From contig NZ_AMZN01000048.1 in the NCBI RefSeq assembly GCF_000331535.1, positions 34,722 through 98,721 of the forward strand: a stretch of DNA of 64,000 nucleotides, written 5' to 3'. How positions within the stretch are numbered: position 1 is the first letter of the stretch; every line of letters begins with the position of its first letter. Source of the stretch: Fulvivirga imtechensis AK7 (lineage in GTDB: Bacteria > Bacteroidota > Bacteroidia > Cytophagales > Cyclobacteriaceae). Below, piece after piece: positions 7,865 to 15,838 of the stretch. Under the pieces are notes generated by a model. The model saw nothing but the letters and a program-made list of their open reading frames with translations. It made no database searches and had not been told where the DNA came from. A program made the position numbers and the translations under genes.

Positions 7865-9268
7865 ATGAAACGATTTACCTTAAAAACGAATACCAAAAAG
7901 CTGCTGGCGGATATGCTTACACCAGTGAGTATCTATCTAAGGCTGAGAGATAAATTTTCGGAAAGTATTCTTCTCGAAAGTTCGGATTATCATGGTACCG
8001 ACAATAGCTTTTCCTATATCTGTTGCTCCCCCATAGCTTCTTTTGAGGTGAAAAAGGGACAGTTGCAGGTGGTATATCCGGGAGGGGATGTGCAACAAAA
8101 GGAGGTAACAAGGGAAAATATTCTGTCGGAGCTCGATGCTTTCCGCTCTGCGTTTGATTCGGAACCTACCGAACACAAATTCGTGACCAATGGCCTGTTT
8201 GGTTACATGGCATATGATGGTATTAAATTTTTTGAAGATATTGAGATAAGCCAGGTAAACGATGTTATCCCCGATATCATCTACAGGGTGTACAAGTACG
8301 TTATTGTTATAGATCACTTCAGGAATGAGCTTTACCTTTTTGAACATAAGGTGGAGGAGTTGGAGAAAAAGGGTAGTCTGGGATACCTGGAATCCCTCAT
8401 TAAGGTAAATAATAACCCTCAGTTTGATTTTACACTTCAGGGTAAAGAACAGTCGAACTACACAGATGAAGAGTTTCTTCAGATCCTGACCAAAGGCCGG
8501 TCGCACTGCTTACGTGGTGATGTGTTCCAGATAGTATTATCAAGGAGGTTCCAAAGCAAGTTTTCAGGTGATGAATTCAATGTTTACCGTGCCCTGAGGT
8601 CTATCAATCCTTCACCATATCTCTTCTACTTCGACTATGGCAGTTTCAAGATCTTTGGATCATCCCCCGAATCACAAATAGTGATAAAAGGAAAGCAGGC
8701 GAGCATATATCCAATTGCAGGCACGTTTAAACGCACCGGCAATGACTCCGCTGATGCTGACCTTGCCCGGGAGCTGGCTGCCGATGAAAAGGAAAACTCA
8801 GAGCATGTGATGCTCGTTGACCTGGCCAGGAATGACCTGAGTAGAAGCTCGGAGAAGGTGGAAGTGGAGGTTTTTAAAGAGATACAATATTATTCTCATG
8901 TGATCCACCTCGTGAGTAAAGTCACCGGACAGCTTGCAGCACAATCATCACCACTAAAGCTTGTTGCGGATACCTTTCCTGCCGGCACCTTGTCCGGAGC
9001 GCCCAAACACATGGCCATGCAACTGATCGACAGGTATGAAAATATCAGCCGAAACTACTATGGAGGGGCTATAGGTTTCATGGGATTCAACGGAGATTTT
9101 AACCATGCCATTATGATCAGGTCTTTTTTGAGCAAAGACAATACGCTGCACTATCAGGCCGGGGCAGGTGTGGTGGCCAAATCACTGCCCAACAGTGAAT
9201 TGCAAGAAGTAAATAACAAGCTTGCGGCTTTAAGAAAGGCATTGGAAATGGCACAGAGACTGAACTAG
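7865..9268 (+). CDS. trpE: Anthranilate synthase component I
   Basis: A 467-residue protein that makes anthranilate from chorismate with ammonia supplied by TrpG. I chose MKRFTLKTNTKKLLADMLTP at 7865 because the longer frame starts inside the attenuator hairpin. The N-terminal lyase-regulatory domain (about 10-150) carries the usual LLESS element, here SILLESSDYHG, part of the Trp feedback site. The chorismate-binding domain has GDVFQIVLSRRF, IYPIAGTFKR, DEKENSEHVMLVDLARNDL, TFPAGTLSGAPK and the final YQAGAGVVAKSLPNSE. It is the first structural gene of a complete trp operon and starts 7 bp before trpG. Expression is controlled by the two upstream attenuators. Confidence 0.97.
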   Translation: MKRFTLKTNTKKLLADMLTPVSIYLRLRDKFSESILLESSDYHGTDNSFSYICCSPIASFEVKKGQLQVVYPGGDVQQKEVTRENILSELDAFRSAFDSEPTEHKFVTNGLFGYMAYDGIKFFEDIEISQVNDVIPDIIYRVYKYVIVIDHFRNELYLFEHKVEELEKKGSLGYLESLIKVNNNPQFDFTLQGKEQSNYTDEEFLQILTKGRSHCLRGDVFQIVLSRRFQSKFSGDEFNVYRALRSINPSPYLFYFDYGSFKIFGSSPESQIVIKGKQASIYPIAGTFKRTGNDSADADLARELAADEKENSEHVMLVDLARNDLSRSSEKVEVEVFKEIQYYSHVIHLVSKVTGQLAAQSSPLKLVADTFPAGTLSGAPKHMAMQLIDRYENISRNYYGGAIGFMGFNGDFNHAIMIRSFLSKDNTLHYQAGAGVVAKSLPNSELQEVNNKLAALRKALEMAQRLN

Positions 9269-9275
9269 AGCAACT

Positions 9276-9851
9276 ATGAAAAACATATTACTACTCGATA
9301 ATTACGATTCATTTACCTATAACCTGGTACATATCATCAGAGAATTAGGGCATGCAGATCACCTGGATGTGATCCGTAACGATAAAATATTGCTGGAAGA
9401 GGTAGCCAGGTATGATAAGGTACTGATCTCTCCGGGGCCCGGAATACCCGATGAGGCAGGCATCCTTAAAGCGCTGGTGAAAAGATATGCATCAACCAAG
9501 AGCATTCTGGGTGTTTGCCTCGGCTTGCAGGGCATAGCGGAAGTTTTTGGCTGTGAGCTTTATAACATGTTCACAGTGTTGCATGGAGTGGCGAGCAATA
9601 TCACAGTGCAAGACCCGGAAGATTACATTTTCACAAATATCCCTCCGCAGTTTAAAGCCTGCCACTACCATAGCTGGGCTGTGCTGCCCGAGTCCGTCAA
9701 TGGGGCTTTGAAAGTGACCGCCCTGGACGAACATAACAATATCATGGGACTTAGCCATGTGCAATATGATGTGAAAGGGCTTCAGTTTCACCCGGAATCA
9801 ATTCTGACAGAGCATGGCAAATTAATGATCGAAAACTGGTTAAAAAATTAA
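9276..9851 (+). CDS. trpG: Anthranilate synthase component II (glutamine amidotransferase)
   Basis: A 191-residue class I glutamine amidotransferase that hydrolyses glutamine and passes ammonia to TrpE. It starts with the typical LLLDNYDSFTYNLVHIIRELG. The oxyanion strand is ISPGPGIPDEAG, the nucleophile is in ILGVCLGLQGIAEVFG (Cys84-region), and the catalytic His-Glu are in GLQFHPESILTEHG. It is a stand-alone trpG, not fused to trpD. It sits 7 bp after trpE and 4 bp before trpD, fitting tight translational coupling. A pabA role as well is possible, but the operon context points to tryptophan synthesis. Confidence 0.96.
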   Translation: MKNILLLDNYDSFTYNLVHIIRELGHADHLDVIRNDKILLEEVARYDKVLISPGPGIPDEAGILKALVKRYASTKSILGVCLGLQGIAEVFGCELYNMFTVLHGVASNITVQDPEDYIFTNIPPQFKACHYHSWAVLPESVNGALKVTALDEHNNIMGLSHVQYDVKGLQFHPESILTEHGKLMIENWLKN

Positions 9852-9855
9852 AGAT

Positions 9856-10866
9856 ATGAAGGATATTTTAAACAAACTGATAGAACATAAGTCGCTGGAC
9901 AAAGAGCTTTCGCGCCAGATACTGCTGGAGCTGGCACAAGGTAAATACAATAACAGCCAGGTAGCCGCTTTTCTGACGGTATACATGATGAGGAGCATCA
10001 CTGTTGATGAGCTGGAGGGGTTTCGTGATGCCATGTTGGAGCTGTGCCTGTCTGTTCCGATAGATGAATATGATGCCATCGACCTTTGTGGAACGGGTGG
10101 GGATGGAAAGGATACTTTCAATATATCCACACTGGCTTCTTTTGTGGTTGCCGGAGCCGGACAGAACGTAGCTAAACATGGCAATAATGGAGTGTCTTCT
10201 GTTTGCGGGTCGTCCAATTTGCTGGCGCATTTTGGCTATGAGTTCACCAATGATATTGGCGAACTAAAAAGAAGTCTGGATCAGGCTAACATTTGCTTTC
10301 TTCATGCACCGCTATTTCATCCGGCCATGAAAAATGTAGCCCCTATACGTCAGGAGCTTGGAGTGAAAACCTTTTTTAATATGCTGGGTCCTATGGTAAA
10401 CCCGTCTTTCCCTAAAAAACAACTGGTAGGGGTTTTTAGCCTGGAACTGGCCAGGTTGTATGGCTATCTCTATCAAAAAACTGATAAGGATTTTATTATC
10501 CTGCACACCCTGGATGGGTATGATGAGGTGTCCCTGACTGGCAGATTTAAGATGATCTCTAATCAGGGAGAGCAAGTGCTGGGACCGGAGGACCTGGGGC
10601 TGCAGACCGTAAAACGACAGGAAATATCAGGAGGGAAGACAGTTGAAGAATCTGCTAAAACTTTTGATCAAATATTGAAAGGACAGGGTACATCTGCTCA
10701 GAATGCCGTGGTTATCGCCAATGCCGGTATGGCATTGTATAGTGCTAACCGGGAAGCCGGGTTGGACTATTGCATCAATAAGGCTGAAGAATCCCTGCTG
10801 TCAGGCCGGGCATTAAAGGCTTTCCAAAGGTTAATTAGTAGGAAAAAAATATACACAATTGCTTAG
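9856..10866 (+). CDS. trpD: Anthranilate phosphoribosyltransferase
   Basis: A 336-residue enzyme joining anthranilate to PRPP in the second committed step. Visible family motifs are DLCGTGGDGKDTFNISTLASFV (PRPP loop GTGGD), KHGNNGVSSVCGSSNLLAHFG, FLHAPLFHPAMKNVAPIRQELGVKTFFNMLGPMVNP and the DGYDEVSLTG loop. The length is standard. The gene follows trpG by 4 bp. Downstream lies about 250 bp of repeat DNA, including a MITE-like element, before trpC, so this is one of two places where the trp operon is stretched by repeats. Confidence 0.97.
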   Translation: MKDILNKLIEHKSLDKELSRQILLELAQGKYNNSQVAAFLTVYMMRSITVDELEGFRDAMLELCLSVPIDEYDAIDLCGTGGDGKDTFNISTLASFVVAGAGQNVAKHGNNGVSSVCGSSNLLAHFGYEFTNDIGELKRSLDQANICFLHAPLFHPAMKNVAPIRQELGVKTFFNMLGPMVNPSFPKKQLVGVFSLELARLYGYLYQKTDKDFIILHTLDGYDEVSLTGRFKMISNQGEQVLGPEDLGLQTVKRQEISGGKTVEESAKTFDQILKGQGTSAQNAVVIANAGMALYSANREAGLDYCINKAEESLLSGRALKAFQRLISRKKIYTIA

Positions 10867-10868
10867 TT

Positions 10869-10998
10869 AGTGTCTTTAAGAAAACGCCAATGCCTGTGTT
10901 ATGCTTGTTCCAAAAATGTTCATCCCGACAACTGTACAAGACTCCGCTTTTTGGGACTTCATCCCGCTCTTTAGCGGAAACGTTTTCTTAAAGCCATC
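10869..10998 (+). mobile_element. MITE-like element with terminal inverted repeats, copy 1 (between trpD and trpC)
   Basis: A 130-bp non-coding block with near-perfect 18-bp inverted ends: AGTGTCTTTAAGAAAACG at 10869-10886 and CGTTTTCTTAAAGCCATC at 10981-10998. The inner 13 bp are a perfect inverted repeat. The interior aligns along its whole length with the reverse complement of 29205-29324. It has no coding capacity and no obvious target duplication. It resembles a small non-autonomous mobile element; no parent transposase is in the window. Confidence 0.75.
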
Positions 10999-11119
10999 CT
11001 AAATTATACCAACCCCGATAGTGATCGGGACAGGCCGAGGGTGAATAAAGTTTGTAGCGAATTCATCCCCGAAACAAGTTCGGGACAAGTTGTGACCATT
11101 GAAAATAAATTACATACAC
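10999..11119. repeat. REP-like palindromic repeats before trpC
   Basis: The spacer carries two small palindromes of the same type: CCCCGATAGTGATCGGGA near 11013 and CCCCGAAACAAGTTCGGGAC near 11067. They resemble the short imperfect palindromes scattered between Bacteroidota genes. No promoter is clear, so trpC probably depends on readthrough from trpD. Confidence 0.5.
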
Positions 11120-11932
11120 ATGAATATTCTGGAAGAAATAATAGCGCATAAAAAGAAAGAGATAGCCGAGAGAAAAAGTCTGTTTCCAACAAAACTCCTG
11201 GAGCAGAGCATTTACTTTGCAGGCACTCCGGTCTCGCTGAAAAAATATATACTACGAGAGGATAAATCAGGGATCATTGCCGAGTTTAAAAGGAAGTCAC
11301 CTTCTAAAGGAATTATTAATTCCAATGCCGCAGTAGAGAAGGTTTCCATTGGCTATATGCAGGCAGGGGCCTCTGCTTTGTCAATTCTTACGGATACTCA
11401 ATATTTTGGAGGTAGGAGCGAAGACCTGACTGTAGCAAGGAAATTTAACTTTTGCCCTATACTTCGAAAGGACTTCATCATTGATGAATACCAGATAATA
11501 GAAGCCAAGTCCATTGGAGCAGATGTGATTTTGCTTATTGCTGCCGTATTAGAAGAACCGGAAGTAGAACGGCTTGCGAAATTTGCCCGTTCGTTGGGCC
11601 TTGAGGTGCTGCTCGAGGTGCATAATGAGCAGGAACTATCCGCCATCAATCCTTATGTGGATCTTGTGGGGGTCAACAATAGGGACCTGACCACTTTTAA
11701 GGTGGACCTGGCTACATCAGTGGCTTTATCGGAGCTGATCCCTGGTGATTTTGTAAAGGTGTCAGAAAGCGGTATCCATACCCCTGAAGATATTGTGGAG
11801 CTTAAAAAACATGGGTTTAATGGTTTCCTGATCGGCGAACGGTTTATGCAAAACAGCCGGCCGGAAAAAGCATGTGCCGGTTTTATAGAGCGACTAAGTG
11901 AAATAGAAGAAAGGGATTATGCCAAAGCTTAA
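11120..11932 (+). CDS. trpC: Indole-3-glycerol phosphate synthase
   Basis: A 270-residue TIM-barrel enzyme closing the indole ring. I start at MNILEEIIAHKKKEIAERK (11120), the normal N-terminus of the family, not at the upstream in-frame ATG. Catalytic-site motifs are visible: IIAEFKRKSPSKG (Lys), SILTDTQYFGGRSEDL, PILRKDFIIDEYQI (Lys), LLEVHNEQEL (Glu), VGVNNRDLTTFKVD (Asn/Arg) and VSESGIHTPEDI. It overlaps trpF by 14 bp. The protein is a separate TrpC, not the TrpC-TrpF fusion of enterobacteria. Confidence 0.97.
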   Translation: MNILEEIIAHKKKEIAERKSLFPTKLLEQSIYFAGTPVSLKKYILREDKSGIIAEFKRKSPSKGIINSNAAVEKVSIGYMQAGASALSILTDTQYFGGRSEDLTVARKFNFCPILRKDFIIDEYQIIEAKSIGADVILLIAAVLEEPEVERLAKFARSLGLEVLLEVHNEQELSAINPYVDLVGVNNRDLTTFKVDLATSVALSELIPGDFVKVSESGIHTPEDIVELKKHGFNGFLIGERFMQNSRPEKACAGFIERLSEIEERDYAKA

Positions 11933-12572
11933 TAATATCCGTCTGAAAATCTGCGGCCTGAGAGATAATATCTCCGAAGTAGTTGACCTCCAGCCCGACT
12001 ATGCAGGTTTTATTTTTTATGACCGGTCACCGCGTTGTATGGCTACCAGAGTTGCTGCTGAGCAGGTAAAAGCTATTCCGGACACCGTGGCTAAGGTGGG
12101 GGTTTTTGTTAACCAGTCGCTGGGAGAGGTTTGTTCCACGGTAAAGGAATTTGACTTGCAGTATGTTCAACTTCATGGAGTTGAGAATGTGAATTATTGT
12201 AAAAGGCTACATGCCGAGGAGGTAAAGATTATCAAAGTGTTTTCAGGAAATGAAGACCTCAATGAACAATTGCTAGATCAATATGCCCCTTTTATTGATT
12301 TTTATCTGTTTGACACGCGTACGGATAAACCTGGAGGAACCGGAGAAAAATTTAATTGGGAGAAACTAAGACATTTTGATCTTCAAAAACCGGTTTTTCT
12401 CAGCGGGGGTATTGATTTGGACAATATCGGTGAAATTGAATCGCTGGACTTCGGGCTTCATGCCATAGACGTCAACAGCAGGTTCGAGGTAGAGCCGGGT
12501 TTGAAAAATATAGATTTATTAAAAAAGCTGAAGAATAAGATGAAATCTGTTCTTCAGAAGGAAAAGCATTAA
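11919..12572 (+). CDS. trpF: Phosphoribosylanthranilate isomerase
   Basis: A 217-residue TIM-barrel isomerase catalysing the Amadori rearrangement of PRA to CdRP. The general base Cys is in LKICGLRDN and the general acid Asp is in [19 protein letters not shown], where GGTG marks phosphate binding. The closing [12 protein letters not shown] and [15 protein letters not shown](N) strands are standard. Its start overlaps the end of trpC by 14 bp and trpB begins 4 bp after its stop. The order C-F-B-A with separate C and F is usual in Bacteroidota. Confidence 0.95.
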   Translation: MPKLNNIRLKICGLRDNISEVVDLQPDYAGFIFYDRSPRCMATRVAAEQVKAIPDTVAKVGVFVNQSLGEVCSTVKEFDLQYVQLHGVENVNYCKRLHAEEVKIIKVFSGNEDLNEQLLDQYAPFIDFYLFDTRTDKPGGTGEKFNWEKLRHFDLQKPVFLSGGIDLDNIGEIESLDFGLHAIDVNSRFEVEPGLKNIDLLKKLKNKMKSVLQKEKH

Positions 12573-12576
12573 AAAT

Positions 12577-13758
12577 ATGAGTTATCTAGTAGACAAAAAT
12601 GGTTATTACGGGCAGTTTGGAGGGGCTTTTATTCCCGAGATGCTGCATCCAAATGTGGAAGAATTAAAGGAGAATTACCTTCAGATAATAGAAGCTCGGG
12701 AATTTCAGGAGGAATTTGCTCAGTTGCTGCGGGATTATGTGGGAAGGCCCACACCATTGTATTTTGCTCACCGCCTTTCTGAGCATCACAATGCGAAAAT
12801 ATATCTGAAAAGAGAGGACCTGTGCCATACCGGAGCCCACAAGGTAAATAATACTATCGGACAGATCATACTGGCCAAAAAGCTGGGAAAGAACAAGGTC
12901 ATTGCCGAGACCGGTGCCGGTCAGCACGGGGTAGCCACAGCTACGGTTTGTGCACTGATGGGCATGGAATGCGTTGTATATATGGGCAAAATAGATATGG
13001 AAAGGCAACGCCCCAATGTTGAGCGCATGAGAATACTTGGTGCCACAGTAGTACCTGCCACCAGTGGTAGCCAAACGCTTAAAGATGCAACCAACGAAGC
13101 CATGCGCCACTGGATCAGTAATCCTTTGGACACACATTATATCATTGGGTCGGTAGTGGGGCCACATCCCTATCCCGATATGGTGGCACGCTTTCAAAGT
13201 GTGATCAGTGAGGAAATGAAACTGCAACTCAAGGCAGCAACTGGCAATGAAGAACCTAATTACGTGATTGCCTGTGTTGGTGGCGGAAGCAATGCTGCAG
13301 GGGCTTTCTATCACTATCTTGATGCTGAAGAGGTAAAACTGGTAGCCGTAGAGGCAGCCGGGAAGGGAATAAATAGCGGAGAGTCTGCGGCCACTTGTGT
13401 GCTTGGTAAGGCAGGAGTGCTTCATGGAAGTAAAACCCTACTGATGCAAACAGAAGATGGGCAGGTAATAGAGCCGTATTCTATTTCCGCAGGTCTGGAT
13501 TATCCTGGAATAGGGCCCATGCACGCACATTTGTTTGAAACCGGACGGGTGAAATTTGAAAATGCAACCGATGAAGAGGCTATGCTTGCAGGCATTGAGT
13601 TGAGCCGCCTGGAGGGTATTATTCCGGCTATTGAATCAGCCCACGCACTGGCAGCGCTTAGTAAAATAAGCTTTAAACCGGACGATGTTGTAGTCGTTAA
13701 TCTTTCCGGCCGTGGCGATAAGGATCTGGAGACATATATAAGATGGGGGAAGTACTAG
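12577..13758 (+). CDS. trpB: Tryptophan synthase beta chain
   Basis: A 393-residue PLP enzyme that condenses indole with serine. It begins [15 protein letters not shown], as TrpB1 proteins do. The PLP lysine is Lys89 in [18 protein letters not shown], the substrate carboxylate loop is [13 protein letters not shown], the phosphate cup is [10 protein letters not shown] and the C-terminal PLP-ring Ser/Gly site is [11 protein letters not shown]. It is the TrpB1 type that pairs with TrpA. trpA follows, but only after a 158-bp spacer filled by two heptad arrays. Confidence 0.98.
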   Translation: MSYLVDKNGYYGQFGGAFIPEMLHPNVEELKENYLQIIEAREFQEEFAQLLRDYVGRPTPLYFAHRLSEHHNAKIYLKREDLCHTGAHKVNNTIGQIILAKKLGKNKVIAETGAGQHGVATATVCALMGMECVVYMGKIDMERQRPNVERMRILGATVVPATSGSQTLKDATNEAMRHWISNPLDTHYIIGSVVGPHPYPDMVARFQSVISEEMKLQLKAATGNEEPNYVIACVGGGSNAAGAFYHYLDAEEVKLVAVEAAGKGINSGESAATCVLGKAGVLHGSKTLLMQTEDGQVIEPYSISAGLDYPGIGPMHAHLFETGRVKFENATDEEAMLAGIELSRLEGIIPAIESAHALAALSKISFKPDDVVVVNLSGRGDKDLETYIRWGKY

Positions 13759-13760
13759 TG

Positions 13761-13826
13761 CTGGTTACTGGTTACTGGTTACTGGTCACTGGTTACTGGT
13801 CACTAGTCACTGGTCATTGGTTACCG
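13761..13826 (+). repeat. Heptanucleotide array, unit (T/C)ACTGGT
   Basis: About nine copies of a 7-bp unit alternating tactggt, cactggt and cactagt lie directly after trpB. The period is exactly seven through the array. Confidence 0.85.
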
Positions 13827-13850
13827 ATTACAAACGAGCACGCAACTAAC

Positions 13851-13907
13851 TGAAACTGAGAAGTGGAAACTGTGAACTGAGAACTGAGAACTGAGAACTG
13901 AGAACTA
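13851..13907 (+). repeat. Heptanucleotide array, unit GAACTGA
   Basis: About seven copies of the 7-bp unit aactgag or aactgtg lie 10 bp before the trpA start codon. The same unit occurs in the opposite orientation at 30532-30640 and in a short form near 42398. Confidence 0.85.
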
Positions 13908-13916
13908 AAAACAGTC

Positions 13917-14714
13917 ATGAATATAAAAGTTACGAACAGAATAAATGAATTATTTGAACACAAGAAGTCCGGAATATTGTCGGTCTATTACACGGCCGGG
14001 TTTCCGAAGCTTAACGATACACTTGATATTGCACGACACCTGCAGGCAGCCGGGGCAGATCTCATTGAGATCGGCATACCATTTTCAGACCCGGTGGCAG
14101 ATGGACCTACAATTCAGCAAAGCAACAAACAGGCGCTCGACAACGGTATGACCTTGAAATTGTTGTTTAGCCAGTTGGAGGAGCTGAGACAGCACGTACA
14201 GATACCGGTTATCATGATGGGATATATCAATCCGGTGATACAATTTGGTGTCGATAACTTTTGCAAGGCGTGTGAAAAGTGTGGCATAGATGGATTGATA
14301 CTGCCGGATTTGCCTATTAAGGAGTATGTAGCGGACTACAAGGATAAATTTGAGGCCCATGGGCTCAGGAATATCTTCCTTATCACCCCCCAAACCGCTG
14401 AATCCCGGATCAGGGAGATTGATGAACAGTCTGATGGCTTTATTTATATGGTGTCATCGGCCAGTACTACTGGTGCCAAAGCACACGTTGTGCAGGATCA
14501 GATAGCATATTTTCAACGGGTAAGAGCTATGCAACTCAAAAACCAGACACTCGTTGGGTTTGGGATCAGCAATAAGGAAACTTTTGAAACGGCTGTCCAG
14601 AACAGCAATGGCGCCATTATAGGAAGTGCTTTTATCAACCTGCTGGAAAAAAGTGTTGATCTGGAAAAAGATATTAAATCATTTGTAGAAGCAATTAAAG
14701 GGTTAAGTTCATGA
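13917..14714 (+). CDS. trpA: Tryptophan synthase alpha chain
   Basis: A 265-residue TIM-barrel lyase that cleaves indole-glycerol phosphate and channels indole to TrpB. Family motifs: GADLIEIGIPFSDPVADGPTIQ carries the catalytic Glu, then GLILPDLPIKE with the catalytic Asp, FIYMVSSASTTGA and LVGFGISNKETF, with a phosphate loop near GAIIGSAF. Its stop codon overlaps the DAHP synthase start by 4 bp. The heptad arrays directly upstream may separate it from trpB, but no terminator is seen there, so it is likely in the same transcript. Confidence 0.97.
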   Translation: MNIKVTNRINELFEHKKSGILSVYYTAGFPKLNDTLDIARHLQAAGADLIEIGIPFSDPVADGPTIQQSNKQALDNGMTLKLLFSQLEELRQHVQIPVIMMGYINPVIQFGVDNFCKACEKCGIDGLILPDLPIKEYVADYKDKFEAHGLRNIFLITPQTAESRIREIDEQSDGFIYMVSSASTTGAKAHVVQDQIAYFQRVRAMQLKNQTLVGFGISNKETFETAVQNSNGAIIGSAFINLLEKSVDLEKDIKSFVEAIKGLSS

Positions 14715-15721
14715 TAGTGCAATTAAAAAAGGGGCTTGATGATCAGTATAAACAGGAAATTATTGATAAGATCAATGACCTTAAATACAAAACTACCGAG
14801 GTAAACACCCAAAAAGGTGATTATATCATTGGCATTGGGAGAACAGACTTTGACATCCGCCAGATCGGGCAATTGCCGGGTATTGCAGATATCCACCGCG
14901 TTTCTGATGACTATAAGCTGGTTTCACGGAAGTGGAAGGTGAAACCTGCCACTATTGATCTGGGAGATGGCATATTGGTAAAAGAAGGAAGTCTCTCTAT
15001 TATGGCAGGCCCATGTTCCATAGAGGGGGAGGAACAAATTGAGAAGACGATCAGGCATTTGAAAACTAATAATGTTAAAATTATGCGGGGAGGTGTTTAC
15101 AAGCCGAGGAGTTCGCCTTACTCCTTTAGGGGGCTTGGTATTGAGGGTTTAAAGACCTGGTTCAAAGCTGCCAGAGAAGCAGGTATAAAAATTATTACGG
15201 AGGTGATGCAGGTATCGCAGATAGAAGAGATGTACGACTATATAGATATTTACCAGGTAGGAGCGAGGAATACACAAAACTTTAACCTTTTGGATGAGCT
15301 AGGGAGGGTAGATAAGCCAGTACTCATAAAAAGAGGTATATCAGGTACCATTGATGAACTGTTATACTCGGCTGAATATGTTTTCTCCGCAGGTAATGAA
15401 AATCTTATGCTATGTGAGAGAGGAATAAGGACCTACGAAAGAGCCAGTAGGAATACGATGGATATCAATGCCATCCCCATTTTAAAAGAGAAGACTCACC
15501 TGCCGGTCATTGCTGATCCGTCACATGGTATTGGTATTCGCGACCATGTGGAGCCGGTGGCCCTGGCTTGCATAATAGCAGGCGCCGATGGAGTGATCTA
15601 TGAGACGCATGAAAAGCCGCATGAAGCATTTTCTGATGGGCAACAGACGCTGAATTTCAATGAGTCGGAAAAGCTTATTCATAAAATGAGAAAAGTTTTT
15701 GAGCTCAGGGAATCGATGTAA
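14711..15721 (+). CDS. aroF: 3-deoxy-7-phosphoheptulonate (DAHP) synthase, type I-beta
   Basis: A 336-residue enzyme for the first step of the shikimate pathway, joining PEP and erythrose 4-phosphate. Residues 1-75 form a ferredoxin-like N-terminal domain (MIVQLKKGLDDQYKQEIID), the type that gives Phe/Tyr feedback in the Thermotoga enzyme. The barrel follows with IMAGPCSIEGEEQI, KIMRGGVYKPRSSPYSFRG, ITEVMQ, IYQVGARNTQNFNLL, VLIKRG and PVIADPSHGIG (metal and PEP ligands). There is no fused chorismate mutase. The 4-bp overlap with trpA places it in the trp operon, so the entry step of aromatic synthesis shares the Trp attenuators. Confidence 0.93.
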   Translation: MIVQLKKGLDDQYKQEIIDKINDLKYKTTEVNTQKGDYIIGIGRTDFDIRQIGQLPGIADIHRVSDDYKLVSRKWKVKPATIDLGDGILVKEGSLSIMAGPCSIEGEEQIEKTIRHLKTNNVKIMRGGVYKPRSSPYSFRGLGIEGLKTWFKAAREAGIKIITEVMQVSQIEEMYDYIDIYQVGARNTQNFNLLDELGRVDKPVLIKRGISGTIDELLYSAEYVFSAGNENLMLCERGIRTYERASRNTMDINAIPILKEKTHLPVIADPSHGIGIRDHVEPVALACIIAGADGVIYETHEKPHEAFSDGQQTLNFNESEKLIHKMRKVFELRESM

Positions 15722-15838
15722 GAAGTATTTTTTTGCCCGGGCCTATTTGAAAAACTGACTTGCTGTAATGCGGGAAATTGTCGATATTACATTTTGGCTT
15801 TTAGTCTTTAAATGTAACGTCTTCAATATAATTGGCTT

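Noticed and set aside
10869..11119. A third trp attenuator between trpD and trpC
   Set aside because: No leader frame with Trp codons and no U-tract terminator; the symmetry comes from the mobile-element ends and REP-like palindromes.
12664..13425. 253-codon frame on the minus strand inside trpB
   Set aside because: Antisense to a perfect trpB; composition and motifs belong to the plus-strand gene.
14711..15721. Fused chorismate mutase on the DAHP synthase
   Set aside because: The protein ends right after the barrel; the extra domain is N-terminal and ferredoxin-like, not an AroQ helix bundle.
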